Below are positions 27,066-40,750 of a stretch of DNA of 64,000 nt, piece after piece (position 1 is the first letter of the stretch; each line of letters opens with the position of its first letter). The DNA comes from ZC4RG30 sp964632365 (GTDB lineage: Bacteria; Pseudomonadota; Gammaproteobacteria; Steroidobacterales; Steroidobacteraceae). A model generated the notes under the pieces. That model saw nothing but the letters and a program-made list of their open reading frames with translations, was not told the origin of the DNA and did no database searches. Made by a program: the position numbers and the translations under genes. Location: assembly GCA_964632365.1 (NCBI GenBank), contig CAZWDR010000001.1:5237-69236 (forward strand), in the 5' to 3' direction.

Positions 27066-29816
27066 ATGCCGGTAGCAAAGCCGCAATCGCGATCCGCGCG
27101 GCCGATCCTCGCGCGCCTTGCAGCGTGGCGCCCGGGCATCGCATGGCATCTGGGCATCGCTTTCCTGGCCGTGTCGGGTCTTGCTGCGGTGGCCAACTTC
27201 GCCCTGCAACGTACCGTGTCGATCACCACCACCCAGCTGGTGGCGCCCGCGCCGGTCCGCGCACCGGCGCGCGGACCGCTGCGGCCCGCAGCACCGGCCG
27301 CGCCGCAGGCGGCCGATGGCAAGGCCGCGCTGCCTGCGCTCGAGCGCCTTTCGGCGACGACGCTGGCGATGCGGCAGATGCCGGCCGACGAACGTCAGGC
27401 ACGCCTGCGCGCCGCGGCCGACGAAGTGCGCGCGACGCTGGTGCGCCTGCATGGATCCTCCGACCGTGCCGATGCCGTGCTGCGTACTGCCGTACGCCTG
27501 GTCCAGATGGAGGCGGCACGTGATGAGGCGCATGCGCGCTATGCGGCCACGGTGGCGCGCATCGAGGAGAGTGTGCAGGCCACCGTCGATCGCTCCTGGC
27601 GGATCCTGGGACGCGTTGTCGCGCGCCAGTCCCTGGTGGTGGCAAACCAGAATGCGGAGGAGCTGCGCCGCGCGTCCGAGGTGCTGCGCGGCACCGGCTA
27701 CTCGCCGGCGGAGATGGCGCGGCTGGCCGAGGCAGAGCGGCAGTTCGCCGCGGCGCTGGCGGCCGCCGAACGCAATTTCACCCGGGCCAATGGAGCGGAG
27801 TGGTTCACGCAGACCACGGCGGAGGTCGCGCAGCTGCAGGCCGCGCGTCCGGCGATCGTCGATCTCGACGCGCAGCGGCGTCGCCTGCTGCCGCGCTTCC
27901 AGGTCGAGCTGGCCCTGGCGCGCACGCAGCTGGAGACGCCGGTGGTGCCGCGCGGGGCCGTGCCCGTGTCCGTGTCCGCGCCGGAGGGCCGGTCCGGCGC
28001 ACCGTCTGCACGACCCGATGTCGCGCCGGACGCACAGCCCGATGTCCCCGCGTGGCTGGCGCCGCCGCGCTGGACGATGGCGCCGCGCGTGACCACCCGC
28101 AACGAGGCGGTCGAGGACGGTCTGGCGCCGTCAGGGTTTGCATGGCTGTCGGGCGGGGTCCTGCTGCTGCTGCTGGGCGTGTCGATGCTCACCGTCCTCA
28201 GCATCCTGCGGCCGGTGCAGCGCCTGATCGCGGCCTCGCAGCGCATTGCGCTGGGCGAGGGCGGAGTCCGCGTGCCGCGCGGTGGCACGCGCGAACTGGA
28301 TCGTCTCGGCGCGGCGTTCAACCGCATGGCCGAGGAGCTGGAGACCGCGCACGCGATGGCCCGCAACTACCAGCAGCAGCTGGAGTCGCGCGTCGCCGAG
28401 CGCACGCGGCAGCTGCAGCACCAGGCCGGGCACGATGCGCTGACCCAGCTGCCGAACCGGCGGCGTTTCCTCGAGCATCTGCGGGGCGTGCTGTCCCGTT
28501 CAGGACCGGGGCGTTTGCAGACCGGACTGTTCTTCATCGACCTGGACAACTTCAAGACCATCAACGACGGCCGCGGCCATGCCTACGGTGACCGCGTCCT
28601 GGTCGCGGTGGCCGAACGGCTGTCCCTGGCGGCTGGCGGAACCGGGCTCGCGGCCCGCTTCGGCGGCGACGAATTCACGATCGTCGTGGAAGGCGCGACG
28701 GGCCCGTCGCAGCTGCTGCAGTTCGGCAATGCGCTGGTGCGCGCGTTCGAGCAGCCGCTGCAGCTGGATGGCCGCGACCTGCTGGTCAGCGCCAGCGTGG
28801 GCGCCGCCTTCCATCCGCAACACGGGTCGGATGCGGAATCGCTGCTGCGCGCCGCCGATGCGGCGCTGTTCCAGGCGAAGGCGCAGGGCCGCAGCCAGCT
28901 GGCGCTGTTCACCCCCGAGTTGCTGGAACAGGCCACGGCGCGCTTCACGATGGAGCAGGCCCTGCGTCATGCCATCGAGCGCGGCGAGCTGGAGCTGGTG
29001 TTCCAGCCGGAGATCGACATCGCCGCGCTGGAGGTGACCGTCTGCGAAGCACTGCTGCGATGGCGGCGGCCCGATGGACAGCTGGTGTCGCCCGAGGAAT
29101 TCCTTGCCGTGGCGGCGGAGTCCGGGCTGATCCTGCAGATCGACGACTGGGTGCTGCAGGCCGCAGTGGCCGCGGCGGCGCGCTGGCGCCGCGGCGCGAA
29201 CGCCGATCTGCGCGTCGCGATCAACGCCTCGTCGCGACAGCTGGCGGATCCGGCCTTCGCCGAGCGTGTCGGGGCACTGCTGGAAGAGCATGGATTGCCA
29301 GCCTCTGCGCTGGAGATCGAACTGACCGAGAGCGTGTTGCAGACCGGGGCCGGAACGATTGCCGGCCTGCGCCGGCTGCTGCACATGGGCGTGACCGTGG
29401 CGCTGGACGACTTCGGCACCGGCTACTCCTCGCTGGCGTCGCTCGAGCAGCTGCCCCTCAGCCGCGTGAAGCTCGACCGCAGCCTGATCGCCAGCATCGA
29501 TGAAAGCGATCGCGCCCGCTCGATCGCGAGCGCCATCATCAAGCTGTGCCGTGACCTGCGAGTGCAGGTGACGGCCGAGGGTGTGGAGCGCCCGGCGCAG
29601 CTGGCCATGCTGCGCGACAGTGGCGTGACGGTGCAGGGATTCCTGATCTCAAGGCCGGTGGACGAGGCGGGCCTGCCGGCTGCAGTCCGTGCCATCCCGG
29701 CGCTGCTCGAATCATTCCTGTTGCAGCAGTCCGCAACCGGCGGCGACCTGCCGGCGCTGGACACTCGCACCGGGCTGCACCGGCGGCTGCGCGCGGTCGG
29801 CGGCGAATCGCAGTAG
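27066..29816 (+). CDS. Membrane GGDEF-EAL protein (cyclic-di-GMP metabolism) with HAMP
   Basis: A 916-aa protein. A membrane segment (about 24-44) is followed by a roughly 310-residue helical periplasmic region, a second span (about 359-381) and HAMP (about 381-435). The GGDEF domain has an intact RFGGDEF site (531-537). The EAL domain has the signature CEALLRW (E661), DDFGTGYSSL (781-790) and AEGVE (837-841). Both active sites look complete, so it could make or break c-di-GMP, with HAMP-coupled control. I start at ATG 27066 after AAGGA with a seven-nt spacer. It is 118 nt upstream of yfiR, whose relatives control a diguanylate cyclase elsewhere. Confidence 0.94.
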   Translation: MPVAKPQSRSARPILARLAAWRPGIAWHLGIAFLAVSGLAAVANFALQRTVSITTTQLVAPAPVRAPARGPLRPAAPAAPQAADGKAALPALERLSATTLAMRQMPADERQARLRAAADEVRATLVRLHGSSDRADAVLRTAVRLVQMEAARDEAHARYAATVARIEESVQATVDRSWRILGRVVARQSLVVANQNAEELRRASEVLRGTGYSPAEMARLAEAERQFAAALAAAERNFTRANGAEWFTQTTAEVAQLQAARPAIVDLDAQRRRLLPRFQVELALARTQLETPVVPRGAVPVSVSAPEGRSGAPSARPDVAPDAQPDVPAWLAPPRWTMAPRVTTRNEAVEDGLAPSGFAWLSGGVLLLLLGVSMLTVLSILRPVQRLIAASQRIALGEGGVRVPRGGTRELDRLGAAFNRMAEELETAHAMARNYQQQLESRVAERTRQLQHQAGHDALTQLPNRRRFLEHLRGVLSRSGPGRLQTGLFFIDLDNFKTINDGRGHAYGDRVLVAVAERLSLAAGGTGLAARFGGDEFTIVVEGATGPSQLLQFGNALVRAFEQPLQLDGRDLLVSASVGAAFHPQHGSDAESLLRAADAALFQAKAQGRSQLALFTPELLEQATARFTMEQALRHAIERGELELVFQPEIDIAALEVTVCEALLRWRRPDGQLVSPEEFLAVAAESGLILQIDDWVLQAAVAAAARWRRGANADLRVAINASSRQLADPAFAERVGALLEEHGLPASALEIELTESVLQTGAGTIAGLRRLLHMGVTVALDDFGTGYSSLASLEQLPLSRVKLDRSLIASIDESDRARSIASAIIKLCRDLRVQVTAEGVERPAQLAMLRDSGVTVQGFLISRPVDEAGLPAAVRAIPALLESFLLQQSATGGDLPALDTRTGLHRRLRAVGGESQ

Positions 29817-29934
29817 CCTCACGAGCTGTCGCTGCCGGGCGTCAACCTGCTTCGCGGTGCCCATCGGCATATCCTGCAGGGGATGGCAGGTTGATCAAGC
29901 GAGGAGCAATGCTCGAGGCGCGCTGGAGTCACTG

Positions 29935-30494
29935 ATGGCTGGCGCGACCCACGAAAGCGCACGGGTGCTGGCCCGCGTCATCGCGGGTGTCCTCGCCCTG
30001 TGGGCCGGCGCGGCGGCGGTCCCGGCCCGTGGCGTCGACATCTATTCCGAGAGCGCGGTGCGGGCCGCCTTCGTGCTGCGTTTTGCCGGCTTTGTCGAAT
30101 GGCCCGCCGGTGCGATGACGGGCGACCGCTTCACGATCGCGGTGCTCGGCGATGAACCGCTGGCCACCGATCTTGCGCAGCTGGCGGAGGATCGCACGCT
30201 GGCAGGTCGTGCCGTGCGCGTGGTGCGCATCCGCGCGGCGTCCCAGGCGCGCGATGCCCAGGTGCTGTTCGTGGGCGCGGAGCGCCGCGGCGACCTGCGC
30301 AGCATCCTGCGCGCAGTGTCCGCGCAGCCGCTGCTGGTGGTGACGGCCGAAGCGCGCGCACTGGCGGCGGGCAGCGTGATCAACTTCAAGCACGATCAGG
30401 GCCGCGTGCGCTTCGAGATCTCGGTGCCGGCGGCCGAGCGCATGGGGCTGCGCATCAGCGCCGAGCTGCTGGCCGTGGCGGCGCGGGTGGAGCG

Positions 30495-30498
<4 letters not shown>
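29935..30498 (+). CDS. yfiR: YfiR-family periplasmic regulatory protein (DUF4154)
   Basis: A 187-aa protein with a signal peptide (about 1-33) and a YfiR domain: RAAFVLRFAGFVEWPA near the mature N-terminus, then FTIAVLGDEPL, ARDAQVLFVG and a C-terminal INFKHDQGRVRFEIS segment typical of the family. In Pseudomonas YfiR is a periplasmic repressor of the CHASE8-HAMP-GGDEF protein YfiN. Here the next gene, overlapping by 4 nt, encodes a CHASE8 hybrid kinase instead. The start at 29935 has GGAG (29925-29928) six nt upstream. Confidence 0.9.
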
Positions 30499-32770
<2,272 letters not shown>

Positions 32771-32774
<4 letters not shown>

Positions 32775-33160
32775 AAACAGCAGCACAAGGCAGCGGCCCG
32801 GTCCGCATCCTCATCGCCGAGGACAACGACGACCTGCGCATGGTGATGCCCGCGCTGCTCGATGGCGTCGATGGCCTGGAGTGCGCGGCCACCACGGCCT
32901 ATCTCGAAGAGGTGGGTCCGCTGATCGCGCAGCATCAGGTGCATGTCGCGGTGCTCGACATCGAACTGCGCGGGGGTTCGTCACTGAAGCGCCTGCCGCA
33001 GCTGCGTCAGGCGTTTCCCGCCACACGCTTCGTGATCCACAGCGGCCATTCCAATCCCGAACTGATGCGTCTGGCGCAGTCCGCGGGTGCGTCGGCCTAT
33101 GTGCTGAAGTCCGGTGAGTTCGACGACCTGATCGCCGCCATCCGCGGCATGGCCGCCTGA
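32771..33160 (+). CDS. Single-domain response regulator (REC) with apparent AUA start
   Basis: A receiver of about 129 aa with no output domain. The frame encodes a complete REC fold: RILIAEDNDD with acidic residues, acceptor Asp63 in VAVLDIEL, a Ser/Thr position in IHSGHS and the Lys in YVLKSGEF. No ATG, GTG or TTG lies at its proper start. The only codon placed correctly is ATA 32771, which overlaps the upstream kinase stop as ATAG and sits seven nt after AGGAG (32759-32763). The first standard start in frame (ATG 32840) would remove beta-1 and the acidic pocket. Either initiation is non-canonical or an ATG has been lost by mutation or sequence error. Probably phosphorylated by the upstream kinase. 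Confidence 0.75.
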
Positions 33161-33164
33161 CCAG

Positions 33165-35621
<2,457 letters not shown>

Positions 35622-35797
35622 TGTGGATGCGCACTGTCTGGTGGGCTCTGCAGGGCGGGTGGCGTGCGCTGAGCGGACGCAAGCGTCCACCATAGTAAAC
35701 CCTGCGGGTTGCCGGGCGGTACCCGAAGCCCCCGGGCCGGTTGAGCTTTGCAGGCCGCCAGCGCACCATAGCCTGCAATTCCCTCGCTGCCGACGCC

Positions 35798-37593
35798 ATG
35801 CCATACAACAGAACGCTCGGGTTCCTGCTTGCCGTGCTGCTGCCGTTTTCCGCGGCCGCCGGCGGTGTGGCGCAGATGGTGCGCGATGGGGACCGCGCGG
35901 GCGCCGTGGCGGCCGTCGCCGCGGGAGCCGATGTGAATGCGCTGCTCGACGACGGGTCCACCGCGCTGCTCTGGGCGGTCCACCACGTGGATCACGAGCT
36001 GGTGCGGCAACTGCTGGCGCGCGGCGCGCGGCCCGATGTGCGCAATGTTCTGGGGGCGACGCCGCTGGCCGAGGCGGTGTCCATCGCCGATGCATCGCTG
36101 GTCGGCATGCTGCTCGAGGCCGGCGCCGATCCAGACCTCGCAAACGACGACAACCAGACGCCGCTGATGCTCGCGGCACGCGCCGGCTCGCTGCCGATCG
36201 CGCAGGCGCTGGTGAAAGCCGGTGCGCAGGTGAATGCCCGCGAGCGCTACCGCGAACAGACCGCACTGATGTGGGCCATCGCCGCAGGCAGCGGCGAGGT
36301 GGTCGATTTCCTGATCCGCAACGGTGCGCAGGTCGAGGTGCGCGCCGCGGCGAACGACTGGGGCAACCAGATCACCTCCGAGCCGCGGGCGCAGTACCGC
36401 AACGCCGGCGGCCTGACGCCACTGCTGTTCGCGACGCGTTTCGGATGCCTCGACTGCGTGCGGCTGCTGCTCGATGCGGGTGCCGACATCGACCGGCCGA
36501 CGCCCGAGGGCGTGACGCCGTTGATGAACGCCATCGACAACAACCAGTACGCGGTCGCGAACTACCTGCTCGACCATGGCGCGCATCCGCACCTGGCGGA
36601 CTGGTGGGGCCGCACCGCGCTGTACCTGACGGTCGACATGCGCACGCGCGGTGGCGCGGGCAGGCCCGGTGGTGCCAGTGGGCCCGGTGGNNNNNNNNNN
36701 NNNNNNNNNNNNNNNNNNNNNNNNNNNNNNNNNNNNNNNNNNNNNNNNNNNNNNNNNNNNNNNNNNNNNNNNNNNNNNNNNNNNNNNNNNACATGCGCAC
36801 GCGCGGTGGCGCGGGCAGGCCCGGTGGTGCCAGTGGGCCCGGTGGTCCCGGGACCAGTCCTGGCGGACCCGGTGCCGGTGGGGCGCCGGGCGCGCAGGGC
36901 GATGCCGATGCCGGCGGCATCGCCGGCGTCGCATTCGCCGATGCCCCCCGCGCCGCACCGGTCAACAGCGCGTTGCAGGTGATGGCCCGCCTGCTCGAAC
37001 TGGGCGCAGATCCAAACACGCAGCTGAACATGCACCGGCCGTTCCGCGGCCGCTTCACCGACGACCTGATCACCACCGGCTGTACGCCGCTGCTGCGCGC
37101 GGCCCTGTCGGTCGATCGTGAAGCGGTGCGCTTGCTGCTCGCGCACGGCGCGCTGCCCGACCTGCCCAATGTGATGGGCGTCACGCCGCTGATGGCCGCG
37201 TCGGCCATCGGCGCGGCGCGCGGCCTGCAGCTGGGCGGGCAGGGGCCCATCGCCGGCAGCGATCCGCAGGACAATGCGATCGCTGTGATCGGCATGCTGC
37301 TGGAGGCCGGCGCCGACGTGAATGCGCGCATCACCGACACCAGCAGTCGCACCGCGATCATCGCGCGACCCAGTTCGATGACCGAGCGGCAGGGGCAGAC
37401 CGCGATCTTCGGTGCGATCAGCCAGGACTGGACGCGCGTCGCGCGCTTCCTGATCGAGAAGGGCGCGCGACTGGACATCCGTGACGACGCCGGCAAGACC
37501 GTGCTCGACGCGCTCGAGAACAAGGCCGGTGGCCGCGAGAATGTCGTGGGTGAGGAAATGGTGACGCTGATCCGCGGGGCGTACGGCAGCTAG
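35798..37593 (+). CDS. Secreted ankyrin-repeat protein (interrupted by an assembly gap)
   Basis: The signal peptide (FLLAVLLPFSAAAGG) is followed by a run of ankyrin repeats with GADVNALLDDGSTALLWAV-like units, about nine or ten in all. In the middle is a Gly/Pro-rich collagen-like linker (GGAGRPGGASGPGG onward), then a second repeat block. A 100-N run at 36691-36790 splits it. The 55 nt before and after are identical, and the frame changes by 155 nt. Collapsing one copy plus the Ns restores a single frame of about 546 aa, so the break is artificial. It is a periplasmic or extracellular protein-binding scaffold by family. Partners are unknown. It is divergent from the kinase at 33165. Confidence 0.85.
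36636..36845. other. Assembly gap: 100 N flanked by identical 55-nt ends
   Basis: Bases 36636-36690 and 36791-36845 are identical and bracket 100 Ns (36691-36790). This is the signature of two contigs sharing a k=55 overlap that a scaffolder left unmerged. The real genome probably has one copy and no gap. It is not a biological repeat. Confidence 0.9.
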
Positions 37594-37607
37594 GTCCGGG
37601 AGCATGC

Positions 37608-38036
37608 ATGGAAGCGAATGAACTGCAGCGTGGGCGCCTGATTGACCACATCCAGCTGGTCGTGGCCGACCTTCCAGCCAGCCGGCAATTCTATGAGGCG
37701 GTGTTCCGGGTGCTGGGAATCCCGCTGGGTGGCGAGGGCGAAGACCACTTCTGGGCCGACGAACTGTTCATCTCCAGCGCTTCCAGTGCCGCGGCGCAAG
37801 GCCGGCTCACCGGCCGCCACCACCTGGCGTTCCAGGCCAGCGATCGCACGCGGGTCGAGGCTTTCCACAAGGCCGCGCTGCAGAATGGTGGCCGCGACAA
37901 TGGTCCGCCAGGCGAGCGGCCCTACCATCCCGGGTACTACGCGGCATTCGCGCTCGATCCGGACGGCAACAACATCGAGGTGGTGTATCACGGCGAGGCG
38001 CACCGGTCGGCGCCCAGCGTGGTGATCAGCTTCTGA
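37608..38036 (+). CDS. VOC (glyoxalase/dioxygenase fold) family protein
   Basis: A 142-aa single VOC domain. Metal-ligand positions are visible as the His in LIDHIQLVV, a His pair in GRHHLAFQ and the Glu in NNIEVVYH. The region between includes FYEAVFRVLGIPLG and the FALDPDGNNIEV segment typical of the glyoxalase/bleomycin-resistance/dioxygenase group. Length is normal. It lies 14 nt after the ankyrin stop and may be co-transcribed. The substrate is unknown. A strong hairpin follows its stop. Confidence 0.88.
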   Translation: MEANELQRGRLIDHIQLVVADLPASRQFYEAVFRVLGIPLGGEGEDHFWADELFISSASSAAAQGRLTGRHHLAFQASDRTRVEAFHKAALQNGGRDNGPPGERPYHPGYYAAFALDPDGNNIEVVYHGEAHRSAPSVVISF

Positions 38037-38044
38037 GGGGACGA

Positions 38045-38083
38045 GATCGTCAGGTCGTCGCCGATGGGCGCGACCTGACGATC
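38045..38083. terminator. Bidirectional terminator-like hairpin
   Basis: A perfect 13-bp inverted repeat (arms 38045-38057 and 38071-38083, GATCGTCAGGTCG and its complement) with a 13-nt loop lies between the convergent VOC and outer-membrane protein genes. No clear T-tract is present, so it may act as a transcript-end stem. Confidence 0.65.
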
Positions 38084-38092
38084 ATTGCGCGG

Positions 38093-38650
38093 TCAGTCGC
38101 GCGCGCCGAAGGTGAACACGACGTTCGCGGAGATCACATCGAGGTCGCCGATCACGTCGGTGTCGAACTTCTCGTACTCCGCCCGCAGGCCCAGCGCGCC
38201 GAGGTTGAACTGCACGCCGCCACCGTAGGCCAGTTCGATGGCGTCGTCCTCGAACAGCACTGCGCCGACATTGCCTTCCGCGTCGATGCGCGACGCACCC
38301 ACCTTCAGGAACAGCTCCACCGGACCGACGGGCAGGTAGCCAACGCCAAACAGCGAGAAGGCGCGGGCCTTGGCCTCGAACGGCCCACCCACCGCCACCG
38401 CCGGCGCCTGGGCTTCGCCGAAGTTCGAGTAGGTGCCCTCGATCGCCCAGTTCGGCGTGGCGCGCAGGCCGGCGATCAGCTTCCAGCCGGTGTCCTCGTC
38501 GTCTACGTCGTCCACGTCGAAGTCCCCGGAGTCGAAGCGCGACTGCATCGCACCGGCACCGACATAGAATCCCTGCGCGGCGGCCGATGCGGACATGGCC
38601 ACTGCGGCAAGTGCAGCCAGCCCGGTGGCCAACTTGACCGATTTCTTCAT
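38093..38650 (-). CDS. Outer-membrane beta-barrel protein
   Basis: About 185 aa. A signal peptide (VKLATGLAALAAVAMSASAAAQ) precedes an OmpA/opacity-type eight-strand barrel: GFYVGAGAMQSRF, an acidic loop rich in Asp (DVDDVDDEDTG), then alternating strands and a C-terminal strand ending in VVFTFGARD. I start at ATG 38650, six nt after AAGGAG. It is 36 nt downstream of the ferritin-like gene on the same strand and probably in its operon. An outer-membrane stability or adhesion role is inferred from the family. Confidence 0.88.
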   Translation of the reverse strand: MKKSVKLATGLAALAAVAMSASAAAQGFYVGAGAMQSRFDSGDFDVDDVDDEDTGWKLIAGLRATPNWAIEGTYSNFGEAQAPAVAVGGPFEAKARAFSLFGVGYLPVGPVELFLKVGASRIDAEGNVGAVLFEDDAIELAYGGGVQFNLGALGLRAEYEKFDTDVIGDLDVISANVVFTFGARD

Positions 38651-38686
38651 CTCTTTCTCCTTAGTCATGTGACGCCCATGCCGGGC

Positions 38687-39271
38687 TCATGCAGCCGCGG
38701 AAAGCGCGCCCAGTCGTCTGGACAGCTCCACGGCGTGATCCTTCTCCTCGGCCAGGATCTCCTCGATCAGCCGGCGCGTGACGCCATCGGAGCGCCCGAC
38801 GAATCGCAGGATTTCCTCATAGCCCTGGATGGCGATGCGCTCGGCCGCCAGCTCCTCGCGCACCAGTTCTGCGGTGCTGCCGCCGTCACGGTAGCTGGTC
38901 TTGCGATCGCAGTTGCCGAGCGGGCTCAGGTCCGGCTGTCCCCCGAGCTGCACGATGCGCTCGGCAATCAGGTCCGCATGGCGCTGCTCTTCGTTCGCGC
39001 GATCCAGCAGCTCGCCCAGCAGCGCGGTGTCGGCGGTGCCGCGCACCAGATAGAAGTGGCGGCGGTAACGCAGCATGCAGGCGATCTCGCAGGCGAGGGC
39101 CTCGTTCAGCAGGTTCACGAGCACCTGCCGGTCGCCGCGCCAGCCGGCGCTGGCCGCATGCTCCACCACATGCCGGCGCACGCTGGCATGGCGGGCGGTC
39201 ATGTCGGCGAGGAAGCCGCGTGGCTCGGCGGACGACGCGCTCTGGCAGCCCTCTGAAACATCCATCTGCAT
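38687..39271 (-). CDS. Ferritin-like di-iron protein (bacterioferritin/Dps-like)
   Basis: About 194 aa. A four-helix ferritin-like domain has candidate di-iron ligands: a Glu in NEALACEIACML, EExxH in ANEEQRHADLI, a Glu in EELAAERIAIQGYEE and ExxxH in EEILAEEKDHAVEL. It probably stores or detoxifies iron, or protects against peroxide. The start is taken as ATG 39271 (MQMDVSEG); ATG 39202 (MTARH) is an alternative. First gene of a likely two-gene operon with the outer-membrane barrel. It is divergent from the BON lipoprotein gene across a 259-nt regulatory region. Confidence 0.85.
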   Translation of the reverse strand: MQMDVSEGCQSASSAEPRGFLADMTARHASVRRHVVEHAASAGWRGDRQVLVNLLNEALACEIACMLRYRRHFYLVRGTADTALLGELLDRANEEQRHADLIAERIVQLGGQPDLSPLGNCDRKTSYRDGGSTAELVREELAAERIAIQGYEEILRFVGRSDGVTRRLIEEILAEEKDHAVELSRRLGALSAAA

Positions 39272-39420
39272 CGTTGGTTTTCCGCATCGGGGGCATTGGC
39301 CCGGGTGCTGGAAAGATCGCCCGGACGCTGCTCGGGCAATGCAGGGCAACTTGCCGACGGCCTGTAGGAGGACGGCCAGTCATGTTGCGCGAGTACATCA
39401 GCACGAGGATTCAGACAAAT

Positions 39421-39449
39421 CCAGCCGCGGCTTTCCTACGCGCGGCTGG
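39421..39449 (+). other. GC-rich hairpin upstream of BON lipoprotein gene
   Basis: Arms CCAGCCGCG (39421-39429) and CGCGGCTGG (39441-39449) are perfectly complementary around an 11-nt loop, followed by GGCCTTT. It could be the terminator of a short upstream transcript (possible small RNA), an attenuator in the BON mRNA leader, or no more than a GC palindrome. Confidence 0.4.
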
Positions 39450-39530
39450 GGCCTTTCGGCGATGCCCGGGCGGATGCTGCCCCGACAATGCTGCACGCAC
39501 CGCTATCTGGCGTCATCAGGAGAGAGAATC

Positions 39531-39845
39531 ATGAACACACTCACCAGGGGCGCAGCACTTGCCCTCATCTCGGCGTCGATCGGCCTCTCCGGCTGCAACG
39601 TGCTTCGCGGCCAGTCCACGCCGGGGGAATACGTCGATGATGTCGCGATCACGACCAAGGTGAAGGCGAAGCTGCTCGACGACGACTCGGTCGAGGGACT
39701 CGACGTGAACGTCGATTCCACCAATGGCAAGGTCACGCTCAGCGGCTGGGCCGACTCGGAGGCCGAGGTCCGCGCTGCCGGCCAGCTCGCCCGCGAGGTC
39801 GACGGGGTGAAGTCGGTCGAGAACAAGCTCCAGGTCAAGCGATAG
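39531..39845 (+). CDS. BON-domain lipoprotein
   Basis: A 104-aa lipoprotein with signal and lipobox LSGC (Cys near residue 22). One BON domain follows (about 35-104: VAITTKVKAKLLDDDSVEG, then VNVDSTNGKVTLSGWADSEAE and a terminal GVKSVENKLQV). BON domains bind phospholipid, and family members such as OsmY/DolP support envelope integrity under osmotic or envelope stress. The ATG follows AGGAGAGAG. A half-site TGTAGG (39363-39368) lies upstream. A strong terminator follows at 39890. Confidence 0.92.
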   Translation: MNTLTRGAALALISASIGLSGCNVLRGQSTPGEYVDDVAITTKVKAKLLDDDSVEGLDVNVDSTNGKVTLSGWADSEAEVRAAGQLAREVDGVKSVENKLQVKR

Positions 39846-39889
39846 GCGGGCGAGCCCACCACCTTCACGCTCACACCGCGCGCAAATGA

Positions 39890-39919
39890 AAAGGGCCCTG
39901 GCGCAAGCCAGGGCCCTTT
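39890..39919. terminator. Rho-independent bidirectional terminator
   Basis: A perfect 13-bp stem (39890-39902 with 39907-39919) has a GCAA tetraloop, A residues on one side and T residues on the other. It lies between the convergent BON lipoprotein and CsbD genes and should end both transcripts. Confidence 0.92.
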
Positions 39920-39939
39920 GCTTTCACCGGCTGCGGCGG

Positions 39940-40128
39940 TCAGCTCAGGTTCGACAGGTCGCGTTCGACCTGGTCGCGGGACAGGCCATAGGCCTCCTGG
40001 ATGCGACCGCAGAGCATTTCGTAATTGCCTTCGATCTGGTCCAGATCGTCATCGGTGAGTTTGCCCCACTGCGCCTTGACCTTGCCCTTCATCTGGTGCC
40101 AGTTGCCTTCGAGGATGTCGCGATTCAT
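39940..40128 (-). CDS. CsbD-family stress response protein
   Basis: A 62-aa protein, the usual CsbD size. It has the family start MNRDILEGNWHQMKGKVK, then QWGKLTDDDLDQIEG and a C-terminal helix YGLSRDQVERDL. CsbD-like proteins are abundant small general-stress proteins (for example E. coli YjbJ) of unknown mechanism. The ATG follows AAGGAG. It lies 33 nt after the stop of the Ala-rich lipoprotein gene on the same strand, so the two are probably one transcript ending at the 39890 terminator. Confidence 0.93.
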   Translation of the reverse strand: MNRDILEGNWHQMKGKVKAQWGKLTDDDLDQIEGNYEMLCGRIQEAYGLSRDQVERDLSNLS

Positions 40129-40161
40129 GTGTGCACTCCTTCTTCAGTTCCGTGATCGACT

Positions 40162-40602
40162 TCAGTTGTCGCGCTGCTGGATCTGGTCACTGCGGGCGCG
40201 AGCCGTGTCCAGTTCGCGCTCCGCGCCATCGATGGCCGCATCACGCGACGCCTCGGCGCTCTGCTTGCAGTCGGCCTGGGCACTGCCACCCAGCGATTCG
40301 CAGCCCTGTCGGGCCACTTCGAAGTCGCCGCGCGCCTCGGCCACGGCCGTGTCATAGCGCGCCTCGGCGCGATCCTCCAGCGCATCCCCGCGGTCATCCG
40401 CGTCGCGCGAGGCTGCGGCGGAGGCCGTATCGGACAGCACCTCGGCCTGATCCATCCGTGCATCAGCCACCGACTCGCTGCGATCCGCGCGCGCCTCGGC
40501 GACGTCGGCTGCGACATCCGCCGGTGTCTCGGCGCGGTTGCAGGCGGTCAGCGTCAGCGCCAATGCGCAGCTTGCGGCCAGTGAGGGAATGATCCTGTTC
40601 AT
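40162..40602 (-). CDS. Ala/Asp-rich small lipoprotein
   Basis: A 146-aa protein with signal peptide and lipobox LTAC (MNRIIPSLAASCALALTLTAC). The rest is strongly helical and rich in Ala, Asp, Glu and Arg, with heptad-like AEARADRSESVADARMD units. Two Cys lie around CESLGGSAQADC. It resembles Lpp-like or coiled-coil periplasmic proteins in composition, but I recognise no family. A strong ribosome site (AAGGAG) precedes ATG 40602. First gene of a two-gene unit with csbD. Likely part of the envelope-stress set. Confidence 0.8.
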   Translation of the reverse strand: MNRIIPSLAASCALALTLTACNRAETPADVAADVAEARADRSESVADARMDQAEVLSDTASAAASRDADDRGDALEDRAEARYDTAVAEARGDFEVARQGCESLGGSAQADCKQSAEASRDAAIDGAERELDTARARSDQIQQRDN

Positions 40603-40750
40603 GCGTAATCTCCTTGTGTCCGTGCGGCATGCCCGCTTCGTGATCCCGGTGCCAATGATGGGGATGGCAGCGCGTGGTGGCTGTAGGTCCACGGCCTGCA
40701 GGCGGATAGGGAGCTGCCTGAACTTCAGTGCCGGTTGGGTGCGCCGCTGA

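Noticed and set aside
29909..29935. Eight-residue leader ORF overlapping the yfiR start (TGATG)
   Set aside because: Its GAGGAG is only two nt from the ATG, too close to work well, and yfiR has its own GGAG at proper spacing.
35622..36266. A longer start for the PAS-PAS-GAF kinase, extending to 36266
   Set aside because: The extension is Arg/Pro-rich shadow sequence of the ankyrin gene; PAS1 begins right after ATG 35621.
36636..36845. Direct 55-nt repeats around the N runs as real repeats or mobile-element footprints
   Set aside because: Both sites have the same overlap length, exactly 100 Ns and reading frames restored by merging; this is an assembly artefact.
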